Below, in pieces: positions 28,744 to 36,546 of a DNA stretch of 64,000 nucleotides. Made by a program: the position numbers and the translations under genes. This stretch comes from DATJGR01 sp963735085. GTDB lineage: Bacteria; Pseudomonadota; Gammaproteobacteria; Pseudomonadales; Azotimanducaceae. Numbering within the stretch: the first letter of the stretch is position 1; every line of letters begins with the position of its first letter. The DNA lies in the NCBI GenBank assembly GCA_963735085.1, contig CAVTJP010000005.1, forward strand, positions 496,001-560,000. Direction: 5' to 3'. The notes below the pieces were generated by a model. That model saw nothing but the letters and a program-made list of their open reading frames with translations. It had not been told where the DNA came from and searched no databases.

Positions 28744-28785
28744 CCATCCGCCGGATGGCAGGATGCTTCTTCAGCATCCTGCCAA
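28744..28785. repeat. 42-nt double-hairpin repeat (copy 2)
   Basis: CCATCCGCCGGATGG forms a short hairpin, followed by a perfect 12-bp stem TGGCAGGATGCT/AGCATCCTGCCA with the loop TCTTC. It matches copy 1 at 22119-22160 (37 of 42). It lies between the convergent VOC and sulfotransferase genes and could terminate both, but lacks a strong T tract. Confidence 0.7.
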
Positions 28786-28802
28786 CGCTTCCGATCAGAC
28801 AT

Positions 28803-29447
28803 CTAGTCCGGCTTCCGATCGGCGAGTGGTGCCGCACGATTCATGAAATCGTCGGTGGTGTTGGTGCGCGGGTACGGTTCGTCCGGCACCTCGACACCTA
28901 GAAACCGGCATAGCGGCTCCCACCCCTGCTTCGCCTCGAACACCAGCAGCCGCGACTTTGGCGCGGTGGCTTGGACATACTCGACATGGGCGTTGTAGAC
29001 GCCAATGGCATACTCGCGATCTTCGATACGATCGTCGAATACGCGCCTCCACGTGATATCGCACGCCCACTCGCCGAAACGCTTCTGCATCGGATCATCC
29101 GAGTCGCGCGCCCGCGTCGAGGACGGGTAAATCGTATTCATCACGCTCCTGTACCAACTGTCGGGATCGCGCGTGCTGAGAATGATCTTCGCATTCGGAT
29201 ACAGCGCCGCGTGCTCCTCCCAGAGATTGCACGACGGCCAGTCCACAGTTGCGCGGAACCCGTCGTAAAGACTGTCCCAGTCGACCGCTTCGCCGCGATG
29301 CGCTGCCGCCCACAGCGGAATGTGCTCCGGCCGCGGGAACACCTCCATCATGTGATAGCACTTCGCGTATCCGAGCCGCTCGAGTGCGAGCTTCAGCGAC
29401 ATCGTTCCGGTGCGCCCGAATCCGGCGCCAATCACTTCGAGTGGCAT
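28803..29447 (-). CDS. sulfotransferase family protein
   Basis: Soluble 214-residue protein of the PAPS-dependent sulfotransferase superfamily. The 5'-phosphosulfate loop GAGFGRTGTMSLKLALE is at the N-terminus and the 3'-phosphate motif is IILSTRDPDSWYRSV. The C-terminal segment FEAKQGWEPLCRFLGVEVPDEPYPRTN is very typical of this bacterial and eukaryotic subgroup, whose acceptors are unknown. Starts with ATG preceded by AAAGGAAG. It is convergent with the VOC gene and just downstream of a ThuA gene on the same strand. Confidence 0.88.
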   Translation of the reverse strand: MPLEVIGAGFGRTGTMSLKLALERLGYAKCYHMMEVFPRPEHIPLWAAAHRGEAVDWDSLYDGFRATVDWPSCNLWEEHAALYPNAKIILSTRDPDSWYRSVMNTIYPSSTRARDSDDPMQKRFGEWACDITWRRVFDDRIEDREYAIGVYNAHVEYVQATAPKSRLLVFEAKQGWEPLCRFLGVEVPDEPYPRTNTTDDFMNRAAPLADRKPD

Positions 29448-29483
29448 ATGGCTTCCTTTTGTCTACTTCTGTTTACTGCGGGT

Positions 29484-30314
29484 TTACGTAGCTTGGTTCT
29501 GCTTTTCGAAACGTTGTCTGGCCCAGTCCCGCGCCTGCGGACTCGCCACCCATTCGATCGCGTTGCCGAGCAACGTCTGATAGTGCGGATTTTCGTACGT
29601 GCGGGCGTCGTCGCCGCATTGCAGATAGACGATCGGACTGTTGCGGTAATGCTTGACCCAGCCGATCAGGTTGCTGCCCGCCGCGTGTTCCCAACCTTCG
29701 TTCGAAAACATTTTGCCTTCGCGCACGACCTTCGCCGCCGAATAGAAATTCTCCGCTACGAACGCGTGATCGCTGCGCAGCAGCGGCACCACGCTGTCTT
29801 CGAAGACCTCGAACAGATACAACTCGTCGGTGATCGAGAACGTTTCGGGCAAGCCACACGTCACCGGATGGTCGGCGACGACGTGAACCTGGTGGTTCAC
29901 CTCGTGGCGATAGCCGGAGTCCTGTCGGGGCGTGCCGCGCAATTCACCCGGTAGATACAAAAACCGTCCGCCGACAATCTCGGCATATTCCGGCCATGCC
30001 GGCCAGCCCGCGACCGCATGATGCAGAAAAACCAGACCAGCGCCTTGCTCCAACAGTTCCTCGATGTTGCGCGTGAACTCCGCCGGCGGCTCCAGAAAAT
30101 CTGGCGCGGCGTCGTTGCGAAACCGGATGCCCGGCATGTCGTACAGCACGAATGCGTCGTATGGTTTGGCGAGATTCGGATCGAAAAACACCTGTGCAGC
30201 GGGCTGCTCGACGTGCGTCCAGTTTACACCCGGCAGCGCGTCGAAAAGATTGAAGAACGCGTCGCGCTGAAACGGATGCCCCTTCGTGATCAGCAGTATC
30301 TCTTTGTCGCGCAC
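29484..30314 (-). CDS. ThuA-domain protein
   Basis: A 276-residue ThuA-like amidotransferase-fold protein. Conserved segments are ILLITKGHPFQRDAFFNLFD, FVLYDMPG, GAGLVFLHHAVAGWP and RNSPIVYLQCGDDARTYENP. I chose a GTG start (VRDKEILL) preceded by GGGGGAGA; an open frame continues far upstream but antisense to tetR and does not look like protein. It is divergent from tetR across only 42 bases, so tetR probably regulates it. The reaction is unknown. Confidence 0.83.
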   Translation of the reverse strand: MRDKEILLITKGHPFQRDAFFNLFDALPGVNWTHVEQPAAQVFFDPNLAKPYDAFVLYDMPGIRFRNDAAPDFLEPPAEFTRNIEELLEQGAGLVFLHHAVAGWPAWPEYAEIVGGRFLYLPGELRGTPRQDSGYRHEVNHQVHVVADHPVTCGLPETFSITDELYLFEVFEDSVVPLLRSDHAFVAENFYSAAKVVREGKMFSNEGWEHAAGSNLIGWVKHYRNSPIVYLQCGDDARTYENPHYQTLLGNAIEWVASPQARDWARQRFEKQNQAT

Positions 30315-30356
30315 GCCATCTCCCCCTACAATTGATTGCGAACCAGCGGAGGCACT

Positions 30357-31112
30357 ATGTCGCGCGCATTGCCCGCTTCGAATTCCACCAGAACGTGGCA
30401 GCAGACCAAAAGTCGAAACACCCGCAATGCGATCCTCGACGCAGCGATACGCTGCTTCTACGAATTCGGCTACAACAATACCACTACCGAGAAGATTGCC
30501 AACGAAGCAGGCGTGTCCCGTGGCGCCATGCTGCATCACTTTCCATCCCGCGCCGATCTGATCAAGGCGGCAGTGGCGCATCTCAACGAAAAGCGTCTGG
30601 ATCTGTTCAAACGCGAAGAAAGTACCGTCCAGAGCGATGCGGCCCATTCGCGCGTCGATGAGGGCATCGACACGTACTGGAAGCAACTGAATACGCCCTA
30701 CTTCGTGGTCTTCCACGAACTGCAGATTGCGGCGCGGACCGATCCCGAACTGCACGCGGTGTTGATCCCGGCCATCGAAGAACTCGACAAGGCGTGGGCC
30801 ATCGTTACGCGCGAGGTATTCCCCGATCTCGCGCAATCACCGCAGATCGTCCGCGCAAACTGGATGACTTTGCTGCTGCTCGAAGGCATGGCGGCGAATC
30901 TGCATACCCGCCGGCTCACCAAAGTGGCCGACGATCTGCTTAGTTGGCTGAAGATGGAGCTACGGCGCTCGTTCGATGACGTCCTGACTTCGCTGGATCG
31001 GGAATCCGCAAAGCAGAACTCAGCGCCGAAGCGTAGGCGAGTCCGAGCGTCGGCCAAGCGCAAACGCAAACCCACACCTTCGCGAACGCCTTCGCGAACG
31101 CCGAAAACATGA
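30357..31112 (+). CDS. TetR/AcrR family transcriptional regulator
   Basis: A DNA-binding repressor of 251 residues. The TetR helix-turn-helix is at about residues 20-65 (RNAILDAAIRCFYEFGYNNT followed by IANEAGVSRGAMLHHFPSR). A long C-terminal ligand domain ends in a very basic tail (KRRRVRASAKRKRK) that is unusual. GGAGG precedes the ATG. It is divergent from the ThuA gene, and the last codons overlap a 24-bp palindrome lying before the DUF35/thiolase genes. It is the best candidate to bind the five AAAAC-N14-GTTTT sites, by inference. Confidence 0.9.
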   Translation: MSRALPASNSTRTWQQTKSRNTRNAILDAAIRCFYEFGYNNTTTEKIANEAGVSRGAMLHHFPSRADLIKAAVAHLNEKRLDLFKREESTVQSDAAHSRVDEGIDTYWKQLNTPYFVVFHELQIAARTDPELHAVLIPAIEELDKAWAIVTREVFPDLAQSPQIVRANWMTLLLLEGMAANLHTRRLTKVADDLLSWLKMELRRSFDDVLTSLDRESAKQNSAPKRRRVRASAKRKRKPTPSRTPSRTPKT

Positions 31113-31127
31113 CAGCCTGACTGTTTT
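31104..31127. promoter_or_regulatory. putative operator, 24-bp inverted repeat (site C)
   Basis: Halves AAAACATGA and GACTGTTTT around six bases. The left half overlaps the tetR stop codon, so it is less free to vary, while the right half is identical to that of site A. It precedes the DUF35-thiolase operon, whose start is 51 bases downstream. Confidence 0.6.
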
Positions 31128-31178
31128 GTGATGTACTCCTGCGTCGGCATAATTTTGCTCGACGATGAGGAGATGTTG

Positions 31179-31619
31179 ATGTCCGCGGCGCGTCAAATTC
31201 CGATCGCAGAAGGCCTTTTCACTTGGCCGTCGAACGATCCGCGTCTGCTCGGCAGCCGCTGCGGTGCGTGCGGAGTCGTCACCTTTCCGGCGCAGCACAG
31301 TTGTCCCGCGTGCTGCGGCGAAGATGTCGAAACCATTGAGCTCGAACGACGCGGCACATTATGGACGTGGACGATCCAGGGCTTCATGCCGAACCGTCCG
31401 CCATACATCGGTCCCGAAACACCGGAAACGTTCAGGCCGTTTGGCGTCGGCTATGTGGAGCTGCCCGGTCAGGTCCGCGTCGAGAGCCGGCTCAAATGCA
31501 AGGACGTTTCCAAACTCGCCATCGGTATGGAAATGGAGTTAGTGGTCGAGAAATACATCGACGACGACGCCGGTCGCGAAGTGATGGCCTACTTCTTTCA
31601 ACCCGTCTCCGAACTTTAG
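31179..31619 (+). CDS. DUF35/OB-fold zinc-ribbon protein
   Basis: Partner-type protein of 146 residues: an N-terminal zinc ribbon (CGACG then CPACC, four Cys) followed by an OB fold (TLWTWTIQGFMPNRPPYIGP and FRPFGVGYVELP). Such DUF35 proteins bind CoA thioesters and stabilise thiolase-like partners, as in the Ltp2-ChsH2 aldolase of steroid side-chain degradation. ATG chosen after GAGGAG at six bases; two codons upstream another ATG is possible. It lies 19 bases before the thiolase gene, supporting a stable complex. Confidence 0.88.
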   Translation: MSAARQIPIAEGLFTWPSNDPRLLGSRCGACGVVTFPAQHSCPACCGEDVETIELERRGTLWTWTIQGFMPNRPPYIGPETPETFRPFGVGYVELPGQVRVESRLKCKDVSKLAIGMEMELVVEKYIDDDAGREVMAYFFQPVSEL

Positions 31620-31638
31620 AACACTGGAGGACACGTAC

Positions 31639-32787
31639 ATGGTCGACGTGGCAATCATCGGCATCGGCATTCATCCATTCGGCCGTACCGACGGCGTCAG
31701 CGGTCTCGATCAAGGGGTCTATGCCGCGCGGCAGGCGCTGAAGGATTCGGGGCTCGAGTGGTCCGACCTGAATTTTGCGTATGGCGGCAGTGCTTCCGCC
31801 GGCGCCGCCGACACGATGGTGTCGAAACTCGGCCTCACCGGTCTGCAGTTCATCAACGTCGCCAACGGCTGCGCGACCGGCGGCAGCGCGCTGCAGTCTG
31901 CGTACATGGCGATCAAGTCGGGCATGTTCGATGTGGGTATGGCGGTGGGTTTCGACAAGCACCCGCGCGGTGCATTCACGGTCAATACCGAAGGCAGCGG
32001 TCTGGGCAAATGGTACGGCGACATCGGCATGGCGCTGACACCGCAATTCTTCGGCATGAAGATCCAGCGTTATATGCACGACTACGGCATCACCGAGGAC
32101 GCATTGGTGCGCGTCGCCGTAAAGAACTACGCCAACGGCGCGAAGAACCCCAACGCATGGCGCAAAGGCGGCATGAGCTACGAGGACGTCGCGACGTCCC
32201 AGATGGTCTGCCATCCGCTGCGCAAATACATGTTCTGTTCCCCCGCCGAAGGCGGCTGCGCGATGATTCTGTGCCGCGCCGACAAGGCCAAGCAGCTCGT
32301 CAAAAAGCCGGTCTTCGTCAAAGCGATCAGTGTGAAGACGCGGCCGTTCGGATCTTTCGAAGTGTTCAGCCAATCGCAGGCACTCGAACGCACCGACACC
32401 CCACCCACCGTGATGGCATCACGCGCCGCATTCGAAATGGCCGGTATCGGCCCTGACGAGATCGATGTGGCGCAACTGCAGGACACTGAATCCGGCGCCG
32501 AGATCATGCACATGGCAGAGAACGGCTTCTGCAAAGACGGCGAGCAGGAGCAATGGCTGCGCGACGGCGTCACCGAGATTACCGGCCGTCTGCCGGTCAA
32601 CACCGATGGCGGCTGTCTGGCCAACGGTGAACCGATCGGAGCGTCGGGGCTGCGGCAGGTGTACGAGATCTGCACGCAGTTGCGCGGCGAAGGTGGTGCG
32701 CGCCAGGTCCCGCGCGATGTAAAAACCGGTTACACGCACGTGTACGGCGCGCCGGGCTTGTCTGGCGTCACCGTCCTGGCACGCTGA
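31639..32787 (+). CDS. thiolase-fold lipid-transfer-type protein (possible retro-aldolase)
   Basis: Member of the thiolase superfamily, SCP-x/Ltp branch, 382 residues. It has the nucleophile-region Cys in NGCATGGSALQSAY and the C-terminal DGGCLANGEPIGASGLRQ. The usual second catalytic Cys-His arrangement of biosynthetic thiolases is not obvious, which fits the branch acting as acyl-CoA retro-aldolases or thiolases on bulky substrates. The DUF35 gene immediately upstream and the TetR gene with an operator before it suggest regulated catabolism of a branched or cyclic side chain. The reaction is inferred. Confidence 0.86.
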   Translation: MVDVAIIGIGIHPFGRTDGVSGLDQGVYAARQALKDSGLEWSDLNFAYGGSASAGAADTMVSKLGLTGLQFINVANGCATGGSALQSAYMAIKSGMFDVGMAVGFDKHPRGAFTVNTEGSGLGKWYGDIGMALTPQFFGMKIQRYMHDYGITEDALVRVAVKNYANGAKNPNAWRKGGMSYEDVATSQMVCHPLRKYMFCSPAEGGCAMILCRADKAKQLVKKPVFVKAISVKTRPFGSFEVFSQSQALERTDTPPTVMASRAAFEMAGIGPDEIDVAQLQDTESGAEIMHMAENGFCKDGEQEQWLRDGVTEITGRLPVNTDGGCLANGEPIGASGLRQVYEICTQLRGEGGARQVPRDVKTGYTHVYGAPGLSGVTVLAR

Positions 32788-32812
32788 GCCGAATTGGCTG
32801 CGCAGCGCTTCG

Positions 32813-33634
32813 ATGTCGCACATGCGGCATAGCCGCATCGTCACGCGTCGCGGCCACATCGCGGTGGCGGACAGCGGCGGCACCGGCGCTGCCGTGTTGA
32901 TGGTTCACGGCAACTCTGCGTGCAAGGAAGTGTTCACGCGGCAGTTCGAATCGCACCTCCTGGAGCGCTTCAGGCTGGTCGCGTTCGATCTGCCGGGGCA
33001 CGGCGCATCCGATGACGCGAACGACCCGCAAGCAACCTATAGCATTCCGGGCTATGCCGATGTCGCCATCGAAGTGCTCGCGAACATGGGTATCAAACGC
33101 CTGGCGATCATGGGCTGGTCACTCGGTGGTCACGTCGGCATCGAACTGCTGACACGCGACCTCGATGTTACCGGTCTGGCGATCACCGGCACGCCGCCGG
33201 TCGGCCACAACCCGGTCGATTTCGCCGCTGGATTCCGTCCGCAACCGCATATGGATCTCACCGGCAAAGAGCAGTTCAACGATGCCGACATCCGCGACTA
33301 CGCGGCGGAGACCACCGGTGCGCCGGCGCCGTTTCTCGAAGCGGCAGTGCGCCGCACCGACGGCCGTTCACGGCGCATGATGATGGAAGCGGCGATGGCT
33401 GGTCGTGGTGCCGATCAACGCGATGTCGTCGCGTCGAATCCCACACCCATCGCGGTGATCACCGGCGCCAACGAACCGTTCATCGACAACGAATACCTGA
33501 TGGCGTTCCCGTACCGCAATCTGTGGGATCGCAAAGTGCACGTTCTGGCGGACACGGGGCACGCGCCGTTCTGGGAGCGACCGCAGGCGTTCAATCCGTT
33601 GTTCGAACGGTTTCTAACGGATGTATTGAGGTGA
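32813..33634 (+). CDS. alpha/beta hydrolase
   Basis: Soluble alpha/beta-hydrolase fold enzyme of 273 residues. The oxyanion-region HG is in MVHGNSACKEVF, the Ser nucleophile in IMGWSLGGHVG, an acid candidate near ITGANEPFID and the His in DTGHAPFWERP. Small esterase or C-C hydrolase activity is possible; the catabolic neighbourhood would fit meta-cleavage-type or thioester hydrolysis. It starts 25 bases after the thiolase stop, so it belongs to the same operon. The A/B hairpin pair follows its stop. Confidence 0.88.
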   Translation: MSHMRHSRIVTRRGHIAVADSGGTGAAVLMVHGNSACKEVFTRQFESHLLERFRLVAFDLPGHGASDDANDPQATYSIPGYADVAIEVLANMGIKRLAIMGWSLGGHVGIELLTRDLDVTGLAITGTPPVGHNPVDFAAGFRPQPHMDLTGKEQFNDADIRDYAAETTGAPAPFLEAAVRRTDGRSRRMMMEAAMAGRGADQRDVVASNPTPIAVITGANEPFIDNEYLMAFPYRNLWDRKVHVLADTGHAPFWERPQAFNPLFERFLTDVLR

Positions 33635-33657
33635 GGATGAGTTGCGCTTTGGCTGAC

Positions 33658-33782
33658 GGTGGAGGTGGATGTGCATTGTGCCGCTCTTTGCAGCGAGCAG
33701 GCCGCAAGCCCCATCCCTGGAGGCTCGTACTGCGCCGTCCCTGGCGCAGTACGGTCCGGCACAATGCACATCCACCTCCACC
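33658..33782 (+). repeat. long hairpin element, type A, copy 2
   Basis: A 125-bp element with perfect 26-bp arms (33658-33683 and 33757-33782) and a 73-nt loop, the same sizes as copy 1. Relative to copy 1, arm positions 10, 16, 17, 20 and 21 differ and every change is matched on the other arm. The core keeps CCATCCCTGGAG and the CTGCGCC/GGCGCAG inner hairpin. Flanking bases GTTGCGCTT (left) and CGTATCCAT (right) are shared too. Confidence 0.85.
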
Positions 33783-33846
33783 TGCGTCGGCGTATCCATG
33801 GTTAGCTAGCTATTACGCACTCTCGCAAACGAAGCGCGTCGCTCGA

Positions 33847-33966
33847 GTCGTGATGGGGGCGGATCTCGTATGCGACGGACCGTCGGCGCCAGGGATGGCG
33901 CTGACGAGCTCCAGGGACGGGACTTACCGCGTGTCCGACGCATACGAGATCCGCTCCCATCACGAC
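33847..33966 (-). repeat. long hairpin element, type B, copy 2
   Basis: A 120-bp element with 28-bp arms (33847-33874 and 33939-33966) that pair except for one G·T. Five arm positions differ from copy 1 and all five are compensated. The minus-strand core matches that of copy 1 at all but one position. The preceding AACGAAGCGCGTCG is shared with copy 1. It ends 26 bases before the LLM gene start. Confidence 0.85.
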
Positions 33967-33992
33967 CACGCCACCCATTCCAGGAGCCCAGC

Positions 33993-34865
33993 ATGCAGAT
34001 AGGCGTTTCTACGTTTCCAACCGATTACTCGATCCGTCCCACGGTACTGGGCCGTGCCCTCGAAGAGCGCGGCTTCGATTCAGTGTGGGTTGTCGAGCAC
34101 ACGCACATCCCTGCGTCGCGCAAAACGCCGTATCCGCCCGGCGGCGATCTGCCGAGCATCTACTGGGAGAGCTACGAGCCCTTCACGTACCTGGCTCAGG
34201 TCGCCGCGGTAACTGAACACTTGAAGGTCGGCACCGGCATCTGCCTGGTCCCGGAGCACCATCCGATTGCGCTGGCCAAACGTATTGCATCGCTCGACAA
34301 CCTGTCTGACGGACGCTTCATGTTCGGCGTCGGTGCCGGTTGGAATCGCGAAGAACTCGAAAACCACGGCGTGCGTTTCGCCGATCGGTGGGCTGTGTTG
34401 CGCGAACACATCCTCGCGATGAAAGCGATGTGGACGCAGAAAGACGCGGCGTTTCACGGCAAATTTGTCGACTTCGACGCCGTCTGGGTGGAACCGAAGC
34501 CGGCACGTAAACCGCACCCTCCGGTATTCATCGGCGCGCAGTCGACTTGGGCCATTCGGCGCGTCGTCGAATACGGCGATGGATGGTACCCAATCGTCAT
34601 GCCGGGCTTCGCCGAGCAGATGCAGCAACTCAACGACGCATGCAACGAGGCCGGTCGCGCGCGTTCCGAGATCGACGTATCTGCACTGACATCACCTGAT
34701 GACGAATCCGCACTGGCGCAGCTCGCAGTACTGGGTGTCAATCGTGTTGTGATCGGGCTACCTACGTTGAACGAGGCCGATTCGCTGCACTTTCTCGATG
34801 ACAGCGTGAAGGTGGTGAACTGGGCGCGACAGCTCGGCACAGCGCAGTTGGAGGCGGCGCGATGA
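33993..34865 (+). CDS. LLM-class oxidoreductase, TIGR03619-like (putative F420-dependent)
   Basis: Luciferase-like TIM-barrel protein of 290 residues. It has the N-terminal MQIGVSTFPTDYSI, HTHIPASRKTPYPPGG, LVPEHHPIALAKRIASLDNL and SDGRFMFGVGAGWN, the pattern of the TIGR03619 group, typically annotated as F420-dependent. The ATG was chosen because sequence upstream is hairpin element B, not protein; AGGAG precedes it. The stop overlaps the start of the next gene by four bases, so both are translated together, perhaps as a reductase/monooxygenase pair. Confidence 0.86.
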   Translation: MQIGVSTFPTDYSIRPTVLGRALEERGFDSVWVVEHTHIPASRKTPYPPGGDLPSIYWESYEPFTYLAQVAAVTEHLKVGTGICLVPEHHPIALAKRIASLDNLSDGRFMFGVGAGWNREELENHGVRFADRWAVLREHILAMKAMWTQKDAAFHGKFVDFDAVWVEPKPARKPHPPVFIGAQSTWAIRRVVEYGDGWYPIVMPGFAEQMQQLNDACNEAGRARSEIDVSALTSPDDESALAQLAVLGVNRVVIGLPTLNEADSLHFLDDSVKVVNWARQLGTAQLEAAR

Positions 34866-36052
34866 CGGTTCCAGCACTCGAACGCGTGGCCACACTGACC
34901 GACGTAATTCGTGCCGGTGGTGACGAAGCGCAACAACTACGGCGCGTGCCGTCGCACACAATCGACGCGCTGATCGATGCGGGCATGTTCCGCTTTACGC
35001 TACCCACCGAGCTTGGCGGAGAAAACGCCAGCGTCGTCGAAACAATCGAAGTGATCGAAGCGCTCTCGAAAGTCGATGCTTCAGTCGGCTGGAATGTGAT
35101 GCTTGGTTCGGAAATCAATGCGATGGCGGCCGGCGGCATGCCGAAGGACCTCGCGCGCGAGGTGTACCTCGAGAATCCGCGCGTCATCATGTGCGGCGGG
35201 GGCGGCCCGGGCACGACACCGTCGCGCGCGGTGAAGCAAGCGGATGGCAGCTTTCGCGTTTCCGGACAGACGACGTTCATCAGCGGCTGCCACAACGCAA
35301 CGTGGTGCTTCATGGGCGCACCGATCATCGAAGGCGACGCGCCGGTGCTGAACGCGCAGGGGCAACCCAGCTTCAAGATGTGGTTCCTGCACAAGTCGCA
35401 GTTCGAGATTCTCGACACATGGGATGTCGCGGGTCTGCGCGGCTCCGGCAGTCACGACGTCCGCGCGGAGGACGCGCTGGTGAGTGAAAAGTGGGCGGCC
35501 GTCGATCTGGTGCTGCTGCCAGCGTTGTACGACAACCCTGTGTTCAGGATCCCTGTACCATTGCGGCTGGCGTACAACAAAGCAGCCGTCGCGATCGGCG
35601 TCGCACGCGGTGCGCTGGATGAATTCGTCGAACTCGCGCGGACCAAAGTGCCGCTGATGTCCGCGGTACCGCTGAAGGACAAGCCGATTGCGCAGTACCG
35701 ATATGGCGAGGCAGACGCAACATTGCGCGCAGCGCGCGCATTTCTGATGGAAGCCATGCAGGACGTCGCCGACGAATTGCAGCGCGGCCGGGACGCGCCG
35801 TCAGGCAGAACGACCCGCGCCGGGCGCCTTGCGTGTACGCACGCAGCGAACGCGTCAATGCACGTGGTCGATCTGATTCACAACACCGCCGGCACCACGG
35901 CGATGCGCATGCACTCCCCGCTCGAACGCAAACTGCGCGACGCGCATGGCTGCGCGACCCATCGCTGGGTCGCCCATCCGCTGTATGCCGAACTCGGCAA
36001 GATTTCTCTCGGCCACGCACCGGACGCCGAATTCGCCGGCGACGGCCAGTAG
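34862..36052 (+). CDS. acyl-CoA dehydrogenase-like flavoprotein (monooxygenase type)
   Basis: A 396-residue member of the acyl-CoA dehydrogenase fold, in the branch that includes flavin-dependent hydroxylases such as HsaA. It has the N-terminal helical domain (FTLPTELGGENASVVETIEVIE), FRVSGQTTFISGCHNATWCFMG, DVAGLRGSGSHDV and the C-terminal ERKLRDAHGCATHRWV. The acyl-CoA dehydrogenase catalytic Glu is absent from the expected place. It may use reduced flavin or F420H2 supplied by the overlapping LLM gene; that is inference. The substrate is unknown. Confidence 0.83.
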   Translation: MTVPALERVATLTDVIRAGGDEAQQLRRVPSHTIDALIDAGMFRFTLPTELGGENASVVETIEVIEALSKVDASVGWNVMLGSEINAMAAGGMPKDLAREVYLENPRVIMCGGGGPGTTPSRAVKQADGSFRVSGQTTFISGCHNATWCFMGAPIIEGDAPVLNAQGQPSFKMWFLHKSQFEILDTWDVAGLRGSGSHDVRAEDALVSEKWAAVDLVLLPALYDNPVFRIPVPLRLAYNKAAVAIGVARGALDEFVELARTKVPLMSAVPLKDKPIAQYRYGEADATLRAARAFLMEAMQDVADELQRGRDAPSGRTTRAGRLACTHAANASMHVVDLIHNTAGTTAMRMHSPLERKLRDAHGCATHRWVAHPLYAELGKISLGHAPDAEFAGDGQ

Positions 36053-36068
36053 CAGCCGGAAGCTACTT

Positions 36069-36521
36069 CTACTTGACCGTGATGGTGATCCGCTTGGAGA
36101 TCAACGGCGGGTCGTGCGGAATGTGCAGATAGTTCGCGAACACCAGTTGCAGGGTATGTTTACCCGGCGGCAGCGTCAGCTCGGTCTCCGTCTGGCCTTT
36201 CCCAAAATGCAGAATATGTTCCGACGAAGGCAACGGCTGTGTGAGGTTCGGTAGCTTGACTACGTCGATCAACAGATGGTGATGGCCTGTGTTCGGTACG
36301 TCGCTGCCGGCCGGCGCAATACCCATGCCTTTCAAACCGAATTTCACTGCGAATGTCGTCCCCACAACGGCGCCGTTGGCGGGCTCGATGAAATACACGC
36401 TCGCCCCCGCGGGCGACGGTGATAGCGACGCCACGGGCGCAACATCGGCCGCGGCCGCGATAGGCGCGCCTATCATGAATAAAATGGGCATCAGTACAGT
36501 GGACACCAGTACGTTGCGCAT
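36069..36521 (-). CDS. exported DUF4399-like protein
   Basis: A 150-residue protein with an N-terminal signal peptide (MRNVLVSTVLMPILFMIGAP then AAAA) and a single beta-rich domain. The stretch VYFIEPANGAVVGTTFAVKFGLKGMG with GHHHLLIDV is characteristic of DUF4399, a periplasmic or surface domain of unknown role with a His cluster that may bind metal. GGAGGAGG precedes the ATG. It is convergent with the acyl-CoA dehydrogenase-like gene and downstream of the amidohydrolase on the same strand. Confidence 0.87.
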   Translation of the reverse strand: MRNVLVSTVLMPILFMIGAPIAAAADVAPVASLSPSPAGASVYFIEPANGAVVGTTFAVKFGLKGMGIAPAGSDVPNTGHHHLLIDVVKLPNLTQPLPSSEHILHFGKGQTETELTLPPGKHTLQLVFANYLHIPHDPPLISKRITITVK

Positions 36522-36546
36522 ATTCGCTCCTCCTCCAATCAAGTGA

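Noticed and set aside
27443..33966. The repeated hairpins as a CRISPR array or tRNA genes
   Set aside because: There are only paired copies 6 kb apart without regular spacers, and no tRNA cloverleaf or CCA-type end is seen.
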